A DNA stretch of 64,000 nucleotides from JALSNL01 sp036479585 (GTDB lineage Bacteria > Bacteroidota > Ignavibacteria > Ignavibacteriales > Melioribacteraceae). The position numbers were made by a program, and so were the translations under genes. The stretch spans positions 372,001 to 436,000 of the forward strand of contig OZ245062.1 of assembly GCA_965224785.1 (NCBI GenBank), given 5' to 3'. How positions within the stretch are numbered: position 1 is the stretch's first letter; each line of letters opens with the position of its first letter. This document shows, piece by piece, positions 51,692 to 59,982 of the stretch. The notes beneath the pieces were generated by a model, which made no database searches, was not told the origin of the DNA, and saw only the letters and a list, made by a program, of their open reading frames with translations.

Positions 51692-52555
51692 CTATTGTTT
51701 GTGGTTGGATGCTTCTTTTGGAGAAAATCCAAATTCATTTTTGAATGCAATACTAAAGTTTGAGAGGTTATTATATCCTAAGTCAACATAAATATCAGAT
51801 GCTTTTATTCCACTAGTTTGCAACATATTTTTTGCTTTATCAAGACGTTTCTTTTGCATCCACTTAGCTGGTGTTTCGTAGTATTCTGTTTTAAAATGAC
51901 GTTTGAATGTGGACAAACTCATATTACATAGAAATGCAATTTCTTCTAAATTCAAATTAGAGTATGTATTTGCTTCAATTATATTAGTAAAGGAAGAATT
52001 GTTTTTTGTAAAAATAAGAGAATTCATATACTGAATGAAATCGTTTCCATATTTGTCTAAAAGATAAAGCATTATTTCTTCAAACTTTAATGAGAGTAAA
52101 TTTTGAGAAACGTTACTTTTCAATTTTAAGAGAGATGAAAGCGAAGTTACAAATGAATGAATGTAATCATCATTTTGAATAACAAAATAAGGTATCTCTT
52201 TTTTTGAAATATTATTTTGTTGGGAAGTACTAGCGATATGTTTATCTAAAAATTCAATTACTTTTTTTTGAGAGAAAAATAATAATTTACAAAAATAAAT
52301 TTCGTCTTTCTCTAACAATTCTGTCCATAAACAATTGCCACTTTTAATAATTAAAGACTGACTTATATTTACATCAACAGAAGTATTTGAAAAGTGAACT
52401 TTCTTTTTACCAGTTTGCAAAAAACTTAACATATTCAGATTTAAATTTACTTTACTATTAATAACATCACGTGTCATTTTGTAATCGTAAATAAATAAGT
52501 CTTGCTGAGTTTTAGAATCTGTTAAAAATATTTCAGGTACATTTTGTATTTTCAT
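51692..52555 (-). CDS. AraC family transcription regulator
   Basis: 287 residues. The DNA-binding domain is C-terminal (about 190-287): NLEEIAFLCNMSLSTFKRHF is the first HTH and LQTSGIKASDIYVDLGYNNL the second, ending NEFGFSPKEASNHKQ. The N-terminal 180 residues resemble AraC-type cupin effector domains but no ligand is evident. Start taken as the ATG at 52555; the TTG six bases upstream would add two residues. Could control the HbpS-like gene downstream. Confidence 0.88.
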   Translation of the reverse strand: MKIQNVPEIFLTDSKTQQDLFIYDYKMTRDVINSKVNLNLNMLSFLQTGKKKVHFSNTSVDVNISQSLIIKSGNCLWTELLEKDEIYFCKLLFFSQKKVIEFLDKHIASTSQQNNISKKEIPYFVIQNDDYIHSFVTSLSSLLKLKSNVSQNLLSLKFEEIMLYLLDKYGNDFIQYMNSLIFTKNNSSFTNIIEANTYSNLNLEEIAFLCNMSLSTFKRHFKTEYYETPAKWMQKKRLDKAKNMLQTSGIKASDIYVDLGYNNLSNFSIAFKNEFGFSPKEASNHKQ

Positions 52556-52616
52556 TGACAACTAAATATTTTAATCCAAGGCGGAGTTGGAAATACTTGA
52601 GAAGGAAAAACTGATA

Positions 52617-53339
52617 TTATTCCGGAACGTGAACTAAAAAATATTCCTTGGCAGTTTTCCCAATTTCAATTGCTTGATTTATTGTTAAATGTAATTCGCT
52701 TTCTTCATCGCCTTCAGCTCCAGCTTCAATAATAGCAAGGTCAGAACCTTTTGACATTTGAACTAGAGTTTTACAATAAGCAGTATCACCGCCATAACAA
52801 ATAGACTTATTATTATGTGTAAATCTAAATCCTATTGATGGAACTTCAAAAGAAGATTTGCCGTCATCTGAAAGTTCTCTGTGGTTAACTTTGAATGGTT
52901 TAACAGTAACATCTTTTTTATTAAAACTCCTACTATTTGAAATTTGTTTTAGCGTGATTTTATATTTTAACTCGTGCGAATACACTTCTAGAAAAGCTTT
53001 GTAAATACTTTCAATTTCCAAACATCCTTTTGGGTAATAAATATTTAGAGGGGTTTTCTTTTTCATTACAGAAAGGTAAGTGAGTAAAGACCATACACCA
53101 CCAACATGATCGTGATGTCCGTGAGATATAAAAATATCAGAAATACTTAAAATTTCTTTGGGAGAGTAATCTTTATTCAAGTCTCTGAGAATACCATCTC
53201 CAGGATCAACTAAGAATGAAGCTTTTTTTGTTGTAATTATTATTCCCGTTGCAATATTTGGTATAGAGCAAAAAATTTTAATTAAAAAATCTTTCTTCTT
53301 CCAAATCAACGGATATTTTTGAGTGAATTTATTTTTCAT
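52617..53339 (-). CDS. Metallo-beta-lactamase fold hydrolase (RNase Z-like)
   Basis: 240 residues. The zinc motif SHGHHDHVGG (near 73) is intact, with later ligands in FKVNHREL (near 153), YGGDTAYCKTL and a final HVPE. Resembles arylsulfatase/RNase Z-like small MBL enzymes; substrate unknown. It is 21 bases from the Fur gene on the same strand and is probably cotranscribed with it. Confidence 0.85.
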   Translation of the reverse strand: MKNKFTQKYPLIWKKKDFLIKIFCSIPNIATGIIITTKKASFLVDPGDGILRDLNKDYSPKEILSISDIFISHGHHDHVGGVWSLLTYLSVMKKKTPLNIYYPKGCLEIESIYKAFLEVYSHELKYKITLKQISNSRSFNKKDVTVKPFKVNHRELSDDGKSSFEVPSIGFRFTHNNKSICYGGDTAYCKTLVQMSKGSDLAIIEAGAEGDEESELHLTINQAIEIGKTAKEYFLVHVPE

Positions 53340-53360
53340 AAAATTACTTTCTAATAAAAT

Positions 53361-53810
53361 TTACTTTAAATTTTTACAAGACTTTTCGTCTTTACATTTA
53401 CCAAAAATGTTAAAACTGTAGCCAGCATTTTCAAAGCCTAACTCAACGCACATTTTATCAACAATACCTTGAACCTTGGATGAAGTGAACTCAACAATTT
53501 CTCCACAGTTAATACAAATTAAATGATCGTGATTTTTTCTATTGAAGCTAGATTCAAAACGAGTTAAGCCATCGCCAAAATTTCTTTTTGCAAGAAGCTC
53601 ACACTTTGCAAGAAGTTCTAACGTATTATAAATTGTTGCTCTAGAAACATTGGACTTTTTAGTTTTCATCTGTACGTATAAATCATCTGCTCCAAAGTGT
53701 CCGTTATAGTCTAAAGCAAAATCGAGTACTTCAAATCTTTCAGAAGTAATTCTGTGTTTTTTTTGCTTAAGATATTTTCTAAATTGTTCGTGAGCTTTTT
53801 CTTTTTTCAA
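53361..53810 (-). CDS. Fur family regulator (Fur/PerR/Zur type)
   Basis: 149 residues. Winged-helix N-terminus (HRITSERFEVLDFALDYNGH, then SRATIYNTLELLAKCELL), followed by the dimer domain with HDHLICINCGEIVEF (near 92, CxxC). A second CxxxxC, CKDEKSC, is at the C-terminus. PerR-like proteins with such Cys pairs bind structural zinc. The sense metal cannot be told. It is divergent from the dodecin gene, near bcp, which fits a peroxide-response role, but no PerR box was found. Confidence 0.9.
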   Translation of the reverse strand: MKKEKAHEQFRKYLKQKKHRITSERFEVLDFALDYNGHFGADDLYVQMKTKKSNVSRATIYNTLELLAKCELLAKRNFGDGLTRFESSFNRKNHDHLICINCGEIVEFTSSKVQGIVDKMCVELGFENAGYSFNIFGKCKDEKSCKNLK

Positions 53811-53954
53811 TTTCTTTATCCGTATTTAATTACTTAAAAATACTTAAATTATTTCAATGTTGAAGTAATACTTTTTAAAATCATCTTTAATGTAAATGTG
53901 AAATTAACTAAATTATAAATGTTCATCTATAAATAAACTTAAAAGGGAAAGAAT

Positions 53955-54158
53955 ATGTCTAAATCATTTGAAATAATAGAGCGAGTTGGAATTTCTAATA
54001 AAAGTACTTCCGAAGCAATAGAATCAGTAGTATTAGAAGCTAATAAGCAAAAACAAATTTCTTGGTTCGAAGTTTTAGAACAGCGAGGAAGAGTTACAGA
54101 TGAAAATAAAATTGAGTTTCAAGTAACTGTTAAGATTGGTAGGAAGATTGAAAGTTAA
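53955..54158 (+). CDS. Dodecin (flavin-binding storage protein)
   Basis: 67 residues, full-length dodecin: a beta-alpha-beta-beta chain, KSFEIIERVGISNKSTSEAI at the start, then SWFEVLEQRGRV with the flavin-stacking Trp (near 37) and FQVTVKIGRKIES at the end. Dodecamers bind riboflavin or FMN. AAAAGGGAAAG precedes the ATG. Confidence 0.95.
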   Translation: MSKSFEIIERVGISNKSTSEAIESVVLEANKQKQISWFEVLEQRGRVTDENKIEFQVTVKIGRKIES

Positions 54159-54260
54159 ATGTTTTTTGGTGATTATAATCTGTAATCTAATAGACATTTA
54201 ATTAAATAAAAAATAAGTAAATTATTATTTTAAATAAAATATTTCCTTGAAAGGAATACT

Positions 54261-54722
54261 ATGTTACAAGTTGATAAAAAAGCTCCAGCAATTTCCTTGC
54301 TGGATGGAGAAGGAAAGAAAAGAACGCTAAAAGAATTTCTTGGTAAAAAAATTGTACTATATTTTTATCCAAAAGATATGACGCCAGGCTGTACAACTGA
54401 GTCTTGTGATTTTAGAGACGCATTACCAAACTTTAGTAAGCTAGATGCAGTTATTCTTGGAGTTAGTCCAGATCCTGTTGAGCGACATAAAAGGTTTGCA
54501 GAAAAATATGATCTTCCGTTTACATTGTTGAGCGATGAAAATAAAGTTGTTCTGGAAAAATATGGAGTGTGGCAAGAGAAAAACAATTATGGAAGAAAGT
54601 ATATGGGTGTTGTTAGAACTACTGTTATCATTGACGAAAAGGGAATTGTGAGAAAAATATATCCTAAAGTAAAGGTTGGTGGTCATGTTGCACAAGTTTA
54701 TTCTTTTTTGAAAGAACTATAA
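54261..54722 (+). CDS. bcp: Thiol peroxidase Bcp (PrxQ)
   Basis: 153 residues; reduces peroxides with thioredoxin. The active-site motif is PKDMTPGCTTESCDFRD (near 38-54), in which the peroxidatic Cys is followed five residues later by the resolving Cys, the usual PrxQ pair. FLGKKIVLYFYPKD precedes it. Divergent from Fur and 100 bases after dodecin; likely part of an oxidative-stress group. Confidence 0.95.
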   Translation: MLQVDKKAPAISLLDGEGKKRTLKEFLGKKIVLYFYPKDMTPGCTTESCDFRDALPNFSKLDAVILGVSPDPVERHKRFAEKYDLPFTLLSDENKVVLEKYGVWQEKNNYGRKYMGVVRTTVIIDEKGIVRKIYPKVKVGGHVAQVYSFLKEL

Positions 54723-54726
54723 AGCT

Positions 54727-54860
54727 AAATATCAAAAACCAATAAATAAATCACAAATAAATTCCAATATTTAAAATTCAAAAAATCAAACAAAATCTTT
54801 TTAGGGTTGTATGTCAATTTCTTTACCGTTTGTTATTTATAATTTGTCTTTTGGAATTTG
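54727..54860. repeat. Dispersed AT-rich intergenic repeat, copy 2
   Basis: Starts AAATATCAAAAACCAATAAA, holds ACAAATAAATTCCAATATTT and ends TTGTTATTTATAATTTGTC then TTTTGGAATTTG. Same family as 1969-2165 and 57503-57630; left and right parts are roughly inverse. Confidence 0.6.
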
Positions 54861-54875
54861 AACAGAAAGGGAAGT

Positions 54876-55283
54876 ATGATTTACGTAACTCGCAGACAAG
54901 TTTTTAGTGCATCGCATAGATTACATAACAGTAATTTAACTGATGAAGAAAATCAAAAATTATTTGATAAGTGTAATAATCCACATGGACACGGACATAA
55001 TTATACTTTAGAAGTTGTTGTTGCCGGAGAAATAGATCCTAAAACTGGTTATGTTATAGATCTTAAAGTATTAAAGAAAATAATAATGGAAAATATTATT
55101 GCAAAAGTTGATCATAAACATTTTAATTATGATGTAGATTTTATGCAAGATATAAATCCAACTACAGAAAATATTACCATTGCCTTTTGGAATCAACTTG
55201 TTGACAAAATTCCATCTGGTAAATTACATTCAGTTAAACTTTACGAAACAGAAAATAATTATATAGAATATAGAGGTCTCTGA
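54876..55283 (+). CDS. 6-pyruvoyl-tetrahydropterin synthase homologue (eukaryote-like)
   Basis: 136 residues. Zinc His residues lie in SASHRL (near 12) and PHGHGHNYT, with the catalytic Cys in KCNNPHGHGHNYTLEV, close to the eukaryotic PTPS motif. IDLKVLKKIIMENII and ETENNYIEYRGL also resemble PTPS more than QueD. AAAGGGAAGT precedes the ATG at 54876; an upstream start at 54858 is unlikely. It heads a run of pterin-type genes (folE, two SDRs) on the same strand, so it probably converts dihydroneopterin triphosphate to a tetrahydropterin and not to the queuosine precursor; QueD is separate at 19778. Confidence 0.85.
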   Translation: MIYVTRRQVFSASHRLHNSNLTDEENQKLFDKCNNPHGHGHNYTLEVVVAGEIDPKTGYVIDLKVLKKIIMENIIAKVDHKHFNYDVDFMQDINPTTENITIAFWNQLVDKIPSGKLHSVKLYETENNYIEYRGL

Positions 55284-55440
55284 TAGACATATAAAAGCTG
55301 GAAATTTGTATAGTTGTTGAGTAAATTAATTTTTCTACAAATTTACAGTTTAGCTGTGTCCATTCTCGTCTCGTCGAAGTAAAACGAAGACGGAATTTTT
55401 AGGTTTATCAAAAACTCTTACAAAAAGAAAGTAGGTTGTT

Positions 55441-56007
55441 GTGGATATAGAAAAAGTAAAATTAAATGTTAGTTCTATCTTAGAACAGATAGGTGAAGAT
55501 CCCAAAAGAGAAGGACTTTTAAAAACGCCTGAACGTGTTGCAAAGGCTTATGAACACTTGACTTCAGGTTATAATAAAGATATAGATGAAGTTCTGAACG
55601 GAGCAATTTTTACAGAAAAATATGATGAAATGATAATTGTAAAAGATATAGAGTTTTACAGTTTATGTGAACATCATATGCTTCCGTTTTATGGAAAGGT
55701 TCATGTCGCTTATATTCCAAATGGAAAAATTGTTGGCCTAAGTAAAATTCCAAGAATTGTAGATGTGTTTGCACGCAGGCTTCAAGTGCAAGAGCGAATG
55801 ACTCAAGAAATTGGTAAAACAATAAATGATTATTTAAATCCAATTGGAGTTGCAGTTGTTGCAGAAGCTTATCATATGTGTATGATGATGCGAGGAGTTG
55901 AGAAACAAAGTTCTTCAACAATAACAAGTGCAATGTTTGGTACATTCAAAAGAGATGAAAAAACTAGAGCAGAATTTTTGGATTTAATTTCTCACAAAAG
56001 AATTTAA
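55441..56007 (+). CDS. folE: GTP cyclohydrolase I
   Basis: 188 residues; opens GTP to form dihydroneopterin triphosphate, the entry to folate, queuosine and biopterin. Zinc ligands are visible in LCEHHMLPFYGKVHVAYIP (near 77-95) and HMCMMMRGVEKQ (near 142-153). RLQVQERMTQEI is the conserved substrate region. Starts with GTG at 55441 after AAGAAAGTAGG; 157 bases after the PTPS-like gene and 3 bases before the first SDR, so translationally close to the latter. Confidence 0.96.
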   Translation: MDIEKVKLNVSSILEQIGEDPKREGLLKTPERVAKAYEHLTSGYNKDIDEVLNGAIFTEKYDEMIIVKDIEFYSLCEHHMLPFYGKVHVAYIPNGKIVGLSKIPRIVDVFARRLQVQERMTQEIGKTINDYLNPIGVAVVAEAYHMCMMMRGVEKQSSSTITSAMFGTFKRDEKTRAEFLDLISHKRI

Positions 56008-56010
56008 TTT

Positions 56011-56712
56011 ATGAAAAAAACTATTTGGGTTACTGGTGCAAGTTCAGGAATTGGTAAAGCGATTGCCAAAAAATTTGCTGAAAATAATTTGAGTATTGTT
56101 GGTTCTGCAAGACGAGTTGAGTTAGTTGAAAGTATTAACAATAATTTAATTGATGCTCAAAAAATAATTGCATTAAAAAATGATGTGTCAAATTATGAAG
56201 ATGTTCAAAAAACTGTGAAAGAAATTCAATCACAATTTGAAATTGATTGCTTAATAAATAATGCTGGTATTTCTGCTTTCAAATCTTTTACTGATACAAG
56301 TCTGGAAGAAATTCAAAATATAATTGATGTGAATTTATTGGGCTCAATTTATACTACCAAAGCAGTTTTACCTGAGATGATAAAACGAAAATCTGGGACA
56401 ATAATTAATATTCTTAGTGTTGCCACAAAAACAGTTTTCACTAATAGCAGTATTTACACGGCTTCAAAATCTGGGTTAGAAGCTTTTGCAAAAGTCTTAA
56501 GAGAAGAAGTTAGGGAACATAACATTAGAATAATAAATATTTTCCCTGGAGCAACTGCAACTGAAATTTGGCCAAAGGATGCTCTAGCAGAATTTGAAAA
56601 TAAAATGATGGACACAACAAAATTTGCAGATTTAATTCTAAGAATTTATACTTCTGATGCTAGTTTAAGTCCCGAAGAAATTGTTGTAAGACCAATTAGT
56701 GGAGATTTATAA
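56011..56712 (+). CDS. Short-chain dehydrogenase/reductase, candidate pterin reductase (first)
   Basis: 233 residues, classical SDR. NAD(P)-binding TGASSGIGKAIAKKF (residues 8-22), NNAG (near 88) and the active Tyr-Lys in SIYTASKSGLEAFAK (near 149). It starts 3 bases after folE and overlaps the next SDR by zero bases. Sepiapterin-reductase-like activity is an inference from the folE/PTPS neighbourhood; its substrate is not shown by sequence. Confidence 0.85.
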   Translation: MKKTIWVTGASSGIGKAIAKKFAENNLSIVGSARRVELVESINNNLIDAQKIIALKNDVSNYEDVQKTVKEIQSQFEIDCLINNAGISAFKSFTDTSLEEIQNIIDVNLLGSIYTTKAVLPEMIKRKSGTIINILSVATKTVFTNSSIYTASKSGLEAFAKVLREEVREHNIRIINIFPGATATEIWPKDALAEFENKMMDTTKFADLILRIYTSDASLSPEEIVVRPISGDL

Positions 56713-57420
56713 TTGAGCAGCAAAAAAGTTATAGTTATTACAGGAGCCAGTAAAGGTATAGGGAAAGCTATTGCTGAAAAATTAGCTTCCAAGAAATTTG
56801 ATGTTGTAATTTTTGGTAGAAACAAAAAAAGACTTGCTTTACTTAAGTCTAAACTAGAATTACTTAACTCAAATACTCTTTCATTTTCCGGTGACGTTGC
56901 AGATGAAAAATTTGTGCAACGATCAATTACAAAAGTAATTAAACATTATGGTAGGATTGATGGAGTGATTAACAATGCTGGAGTTGCTATCTTCGAGACA
57001 TTTATTGATTCGAACCTCGAACAATTAAAAACACAAATAGATGCAAACTTAATTGGGGTTTATAATTTTTGTAAAGCATCAGTACCGAAAATGATTGAAC
57101 AAAAAAGTGGTACAATTATTAACATAGTTTCAACCGCAGGTAAATTTGGTTTTGCTTATGGAACAACTTATGCCGCAACCAAGCATGCAGTAATAGGTTT
57201 CTCAAAATCACTTTTGTTGGAAGTAAGAAAACACAATGTAAAAGTAGTTACAGTTAGTCCAGGTTCTGTTGAAACTGATATGATAGTTGATTCTCCAATC
57301 CATAAAGATGTTGCAAACTATTTACAACCAAAAGATGTTGCTGATGTAATTCTGACAATACTAAAACTACCTTCGCGAGCTATGATTGGCGATATAGATA
57401 TTCGTCCTACTAATCCATAG
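56713..57420 (+). CDS. Short-chain dehydrogenase/reductase, candidate pterin reductase (second)
   Basis: 235 residues, paralogue of the previous gene. TGASKGIGKAIAEKLASKKF binds NADP (residues 9-28), NNAGVAIF is near 88 and TTYAATKHAVIGFSK (Tyr-Lys pair) near 151. It starts with TTG immediately after the previous stop, so it is the last gene of the pterin run. Ends QPKDVADVILTILKLPSRA, resembling carbonyl reductases. Substrate unknown; one of the pair may reduce the side-chain carbonyl of a pterin. Confidence 0.83.
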   Translation: MSSKKVIVITGASKGIGKAIAEKLASKKFDVVIFGRNKKRLALLKSKLELLNSNTLSFSGDVADEKFVQRSITKVIKHYGRIDGVINNAGVAIFETFIDSNLEQLKTQIDANLIGVYNFCKASVPKMIEQKSGTIINIVSTAGKFGFAYGTTYAATKHAVIGFSKSLLLEVRKHNVKVVTVSPGSVETDMIVDSPIHKDVANYLQPKDVADVILTILKLPSRAMIGDIDIRPTNP

Positions 57421-57502
57421 AATTTATTTCATTCATCTCAGTAGGAGTAAAAAATATGTCTATTTGACATCTCTTTTTCTTCTAAAAATCTAGAATAAAA
57501 AA

Positions 57503-57630
57503 CAAATATCAAAAATAAAATAACAAATAAATAATGAGTCTCAATTTTTCAAAATACAAAAGATAAATATTTCGGAATTGGAATTTGAAACTTGGTTGTT
57601 ATTTGTGTTTTTCAATTTGTTTTTTGGTGC
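57503..57630. repeat. Dispersed AT-rich intergenic repeat, copy 3
   Basis: The 359-base gap after the SDR genes holds no gene. It carries AAATATCAAAAATAAAATAA at its left and TTGGTTGTTATTTGTGTTTT then CAATTTGTTTTTTGGTGCTTC at its right, matching the repeat at 1969 and 54727. Confidence 0.6.
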
Positions 57631-57667
57631 TTCTATGCAAAATTAAATTGTAACCAAACCTATAGAT

Positions 57668-57698
57668 TTGTTGTCTATTGTGATTTAGTTTACTTTTT
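57668..57698 (+). promoter_or_regulatory. Predicted promoter (TTG-N20-TActTTTT)
   Basis: TTG at 57668-57670 and TACTTTTT at 57691-57698, spaced by 20, upstream of the small protein gene at 57780. Confidence 0.42.
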
Positions 57699-57779
57699 TA
57701 TTTTAACTCAACATTTCTTTTCTTTATTCGATAGTAGCATTGAATAATTATATTCTTTAAACAAAAAAGAGAAATAATA

Positions 57780-58130
57780 ATGTCAAATCTATCAGATCAA
57801 GATCAAAATAAACTTTCTGAAAATATTGAGAATGAAGATAATTCTACTTCCATACGTGAGTTAAAAAATGAAAAGGATAGGAAAATTACTTGGAAAGGAA
57901 GTGAAGGAGATTTAATTAAATTTTTAGATCAACTTTACAACCAACAGTTGCTTACAATAAAAAGTTATGATGAAATTTTTACTATACTTTCACATTACTT
58001 TGTTGATGAAGATGGTAAACAAATTAGAATGGAAAAATCAGCAGCTGCTAATCTAAATCTTCATGGAGCAAAAATGCCCAAAGGTTACTCTCGTTATATG
58101 AGTGTTATTGATAGATTAAAAGTAGATTAA
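57780..58130 (+). CDS. Small hypothetical protein
   Basis: 116 residues, no signal peptide. An acidic, flexible N-terminus (about 1-35) is followed by a compact part beginning ITWKGSEGDLIKFLDQLYNQ and including HYFVDEDGKQIRMEKS and LHGAKMPKGYSRYM. The WKGSE-LI-FLDQL pattern recalls RteC-like or small transposon-linked proteins of Bacteroidota, but I cannot assign it. Ends at a bidirectional hairpin. Confidence 0.6.
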   Translation: MSNLSDQDQNKLSENIENEDNSTSIRELKNEKDRKITWKGSEGDLIKFLDQLYNQQLLTIKSYDEIFTILSHYFVDEDGKQIRMEKSAAANLNLHGAKMPKGYSRYMSVIDRLKVD

Positions 58131-58154
58131 AATAAAGTACTAAATGAAAAATTT

Positions 58155-58188
58155 GCCAGGTACTTTTTCAACTTAAAAAGTACCTGGC
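58155..58188. terminator. Bidirectional hairpin, GCCAGG family, copy 4
   Basis: Perfect 14-bp stem GCCAGGTACTTTTT / AAAAAGTACCTGGC with loop CAACTT, between convergent genes. Same core as those at 12995, 21370 and 25009. Confidence 0.75.
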
Positions 58189-58193
58189 AGAAA

Positions 58194-58670
58194 TTAATTA
58201 AATCTATTAAATCCTTTATTACAATTTCTTCCTTTTCTTTGTTTCTTCATCCCTTTTTGTTTGTTTCCCATTTGACGAAAATGTTTTTTCCATAGAATCT
58301 TTTGATCGGCATCTAAAATATTATAAACTTCAAACCACATATTTATTCTAGAGTTTTTCATAGTGGAATGTAAATTGCTTGCTTTATCTGTAAGTGCAAT
58401 TAGATTTGATTTACTTACATCATTTCCATCCATATACTTTGTAATTTCAAGCTTATACTTCTTTAAATTTGCTTGCATATCAATCATACTTTCTTGATTT
58501 GTAAAACGAATTTCCTTAAACTTTACCAATTGAGTATCAGTTAGTTTAAGTAGATTGACAATTTTCTCTTGTCCTGTTTGATTGTTCCTTTTGCCTCTTT
58601 GGGCAAACACTTCTGAAATTCCTAATAATAAAAGACTTGCAATTAAAATTGCTAAAACTGTTTTTTTCAT
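58194..58670 (-). CDS. Spy/LTxxQ-like periplasmic protein (first)
   Basis: 158 residues with a signal peptide (MKKTVLAILIASLLLLGISE) and helical mature part. LKLTDTQLVKFKEIRFTNQE and LDADQKILWKKHF are the LTxxQ-like Spy/CpxP repeats. The frame is open to 58760, but GGAGGA precedes the ATG at 58670. The C-terminus is Lys/Arg-rich (KQKGMKKQRKGRN). Likely a periplasmic chaperone or metal/stress sensor, divergent from an ECF sigma gene. Confidence 0.75.
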   Translation of the reverse strand: MKKTVLAILIASLLLLGISEVFAQRGKRNNQTGQEKIVNLLKLTDTQLVKFKEIRFTNQESMIDMQANLKKYKLEITKYMDGNDVSKSNLIALTDKASNLHSTMKNSRINMWFEVYNILDADQKILWKKHFRQMGNKQKGMKKQRKGRNCNKGFNRFN

Positions 58671-58829
58671 TTCATCCTCCAATTTAAGTTGTTTGGTTTT
58701 GCTATTTAGACACACAAACTTTTTAAAAGGTTTAAATGAATCGGTAGATTCGTCCCACACACTTTTTTAGTGAAATTCTTTAAACCAATTTGATGTTTAG
58801 ATTGTCTAAGTTAATAGTTGAGGAATTTT

Positions 58830-59375
58830 ATGGTTGATAAAAATGAGAATGAACTAATAAAAGAATTTCTAAGGGGGAATGAAATTGCTTTTAATGAATT
58901 AGTTAGAACTCATCAGAAAACTATTTATTGGCATGCACGCAGAATGGTTGGGAATCATTTTGATGCTGATGAAGTTACTCAACAAGTAATAATTGTACTT
59001 TTTAAAAAACTAAAAAATTTTAAGTTCGAATCATCTTTAAGTACTTGGATTTATAAAATTACTCAATCAAGAAGTTTGAATTTATTAAGACAAAAAAAAG
59101 TTAAAAGATTTTTTAATATGGATGATTCTATATTGCAAAAATTAGGAGCTAAAGAAGATATACTCACAAACTTTGAGGATAAAGAAAGGATAGGAAAAGT
59201 GCAAAAGTTACTTGAGCAATTACCTATAAAGCAAAAAGAAGTTTTTGTATTTAGACAATTTGAGCAATTATCATATAAAGAGATTAGTGAAATAACTGGA
59301 ACAAGTATTGGTGGATTAAAAGCAAATTATTTTCATGCAGCAAAAAGAATTATGGAGATGATGAATGATGAATAA
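58830..59375 (+). CDS. ECF-type RNA polymerase sigma factor
   Basis: 182 residues. Region 2 has NEIAFNELVRTHQKTIYWHA and DADEVTQQVIIVLFKKLKNF (given in parts), and region 4 ends QLSYKEISEITGTSIGGLKA with the final helix AAKRIMEMM. The two-domain structure is complete. GAGGA before the ATG at 58830 fixes the start; an upstream TTG at 58818 is in frame. Its stop overlaps the next gene, which encodes a predicted anti-sigma factor. Recognised promoter is unknown. Confidence 0.92.
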   Translation: MVDKNENELIKEFLRGNEIAFNELVRTHQKTIYWHARRMVGNHFDADEVTQQVIIVLFKKLKNFKFESSLSTWIYKITQSRSLNLLRQKKVKRFFNMDDSILQKLGAKEDILTNFEDKERIGKVQKLLEQLPIKQKEVFVFRQFEQLSYKEISEITGTSIGGLKANYFHAAKRIMEMMNDE

Positions 59376-59973
59376 TAACGACCTATTTATAAAATATGAA
59401 CAAGGTTTGTTGAATGAGATAGACAAAGCAAAGTTTGAAAGAGAGTTGGAAACATCCGTAGAATTAAAAAATGATTTTAGTTTGTACAAGGCTAAGATAA
59501 ACTTTTTATCAAAAGGTGTTGAAGTAAATGAACAATATCTTACTAATTTAATACCTAATGCTAGAAATAGAATTAAGAAGGAAAAGACTTTTACGCTTTT
59601 CCCGAAAATTGTTTATGGGATACCAGTACTGATATTATTGATAATTCTCACTTTCAGCCTTATTGAAAAAAACAATAACAAGTTTGAATATAATTTTGAT
59701 GAATGGTTTACTTCATTTTTAAATGATGAAGAAATTATGGAAAATCTTTTTATAAATGTTCTTTCAACTGAAGATGATTTTCTATTAGTAGAAAATAATT
59801 TTACAGAAATAAACGAAGATGAACTTGATGATTTGCTATTTAATGAAATTAAAAATTCAAGTTCAGAGAACTACTTAAATAATGATATTGTTGATGAAGA
59901 ATTTATTCAGCAGTTTTCTCCTGAACAATTGGATGAAGTTTACTCGGTTTTAATTAACAAAAATATTTTATAG
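59365..59973 (+). CDS. Predicted membrane anti-sigma factor
   Basis: 202 residues. A cytosolic N-terminal part (about 1-75) with LNEIDKAKFERELETSVEL, a single transmembrane helix (about 76-98, VYGIPVLILLIILTFSLIE) and an acidic periplasmic part of about 100 residues. No zinc-type HxxxCxxC motif is present. Position and 11-base overlap with the ECF sigma gene suggest an anti-sigma role, although no domain was recognised. The outer part may bind the Spy-like protein downstream. Confidence 0.7.
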   Translation: MMNNNDLFIKYEQGLLNEIDKAKFERELETSVELKNDFSLYKAKINFLSKGVEVNEQYLTNLIPNARNRIKKEKTFTLFPKIVYGIPVLILLIILTFSLIEKNNNKFEYNFDEWFTSFLNDEEIMENLFINVLSTEDDFLLVENNFTEINEDELDDLLFNEIKNSSSENYLNNDIVDEEFIQQFSPEQLDEVYSVLINKNIL

Positions 59974-59982
59974 GAAATTATA

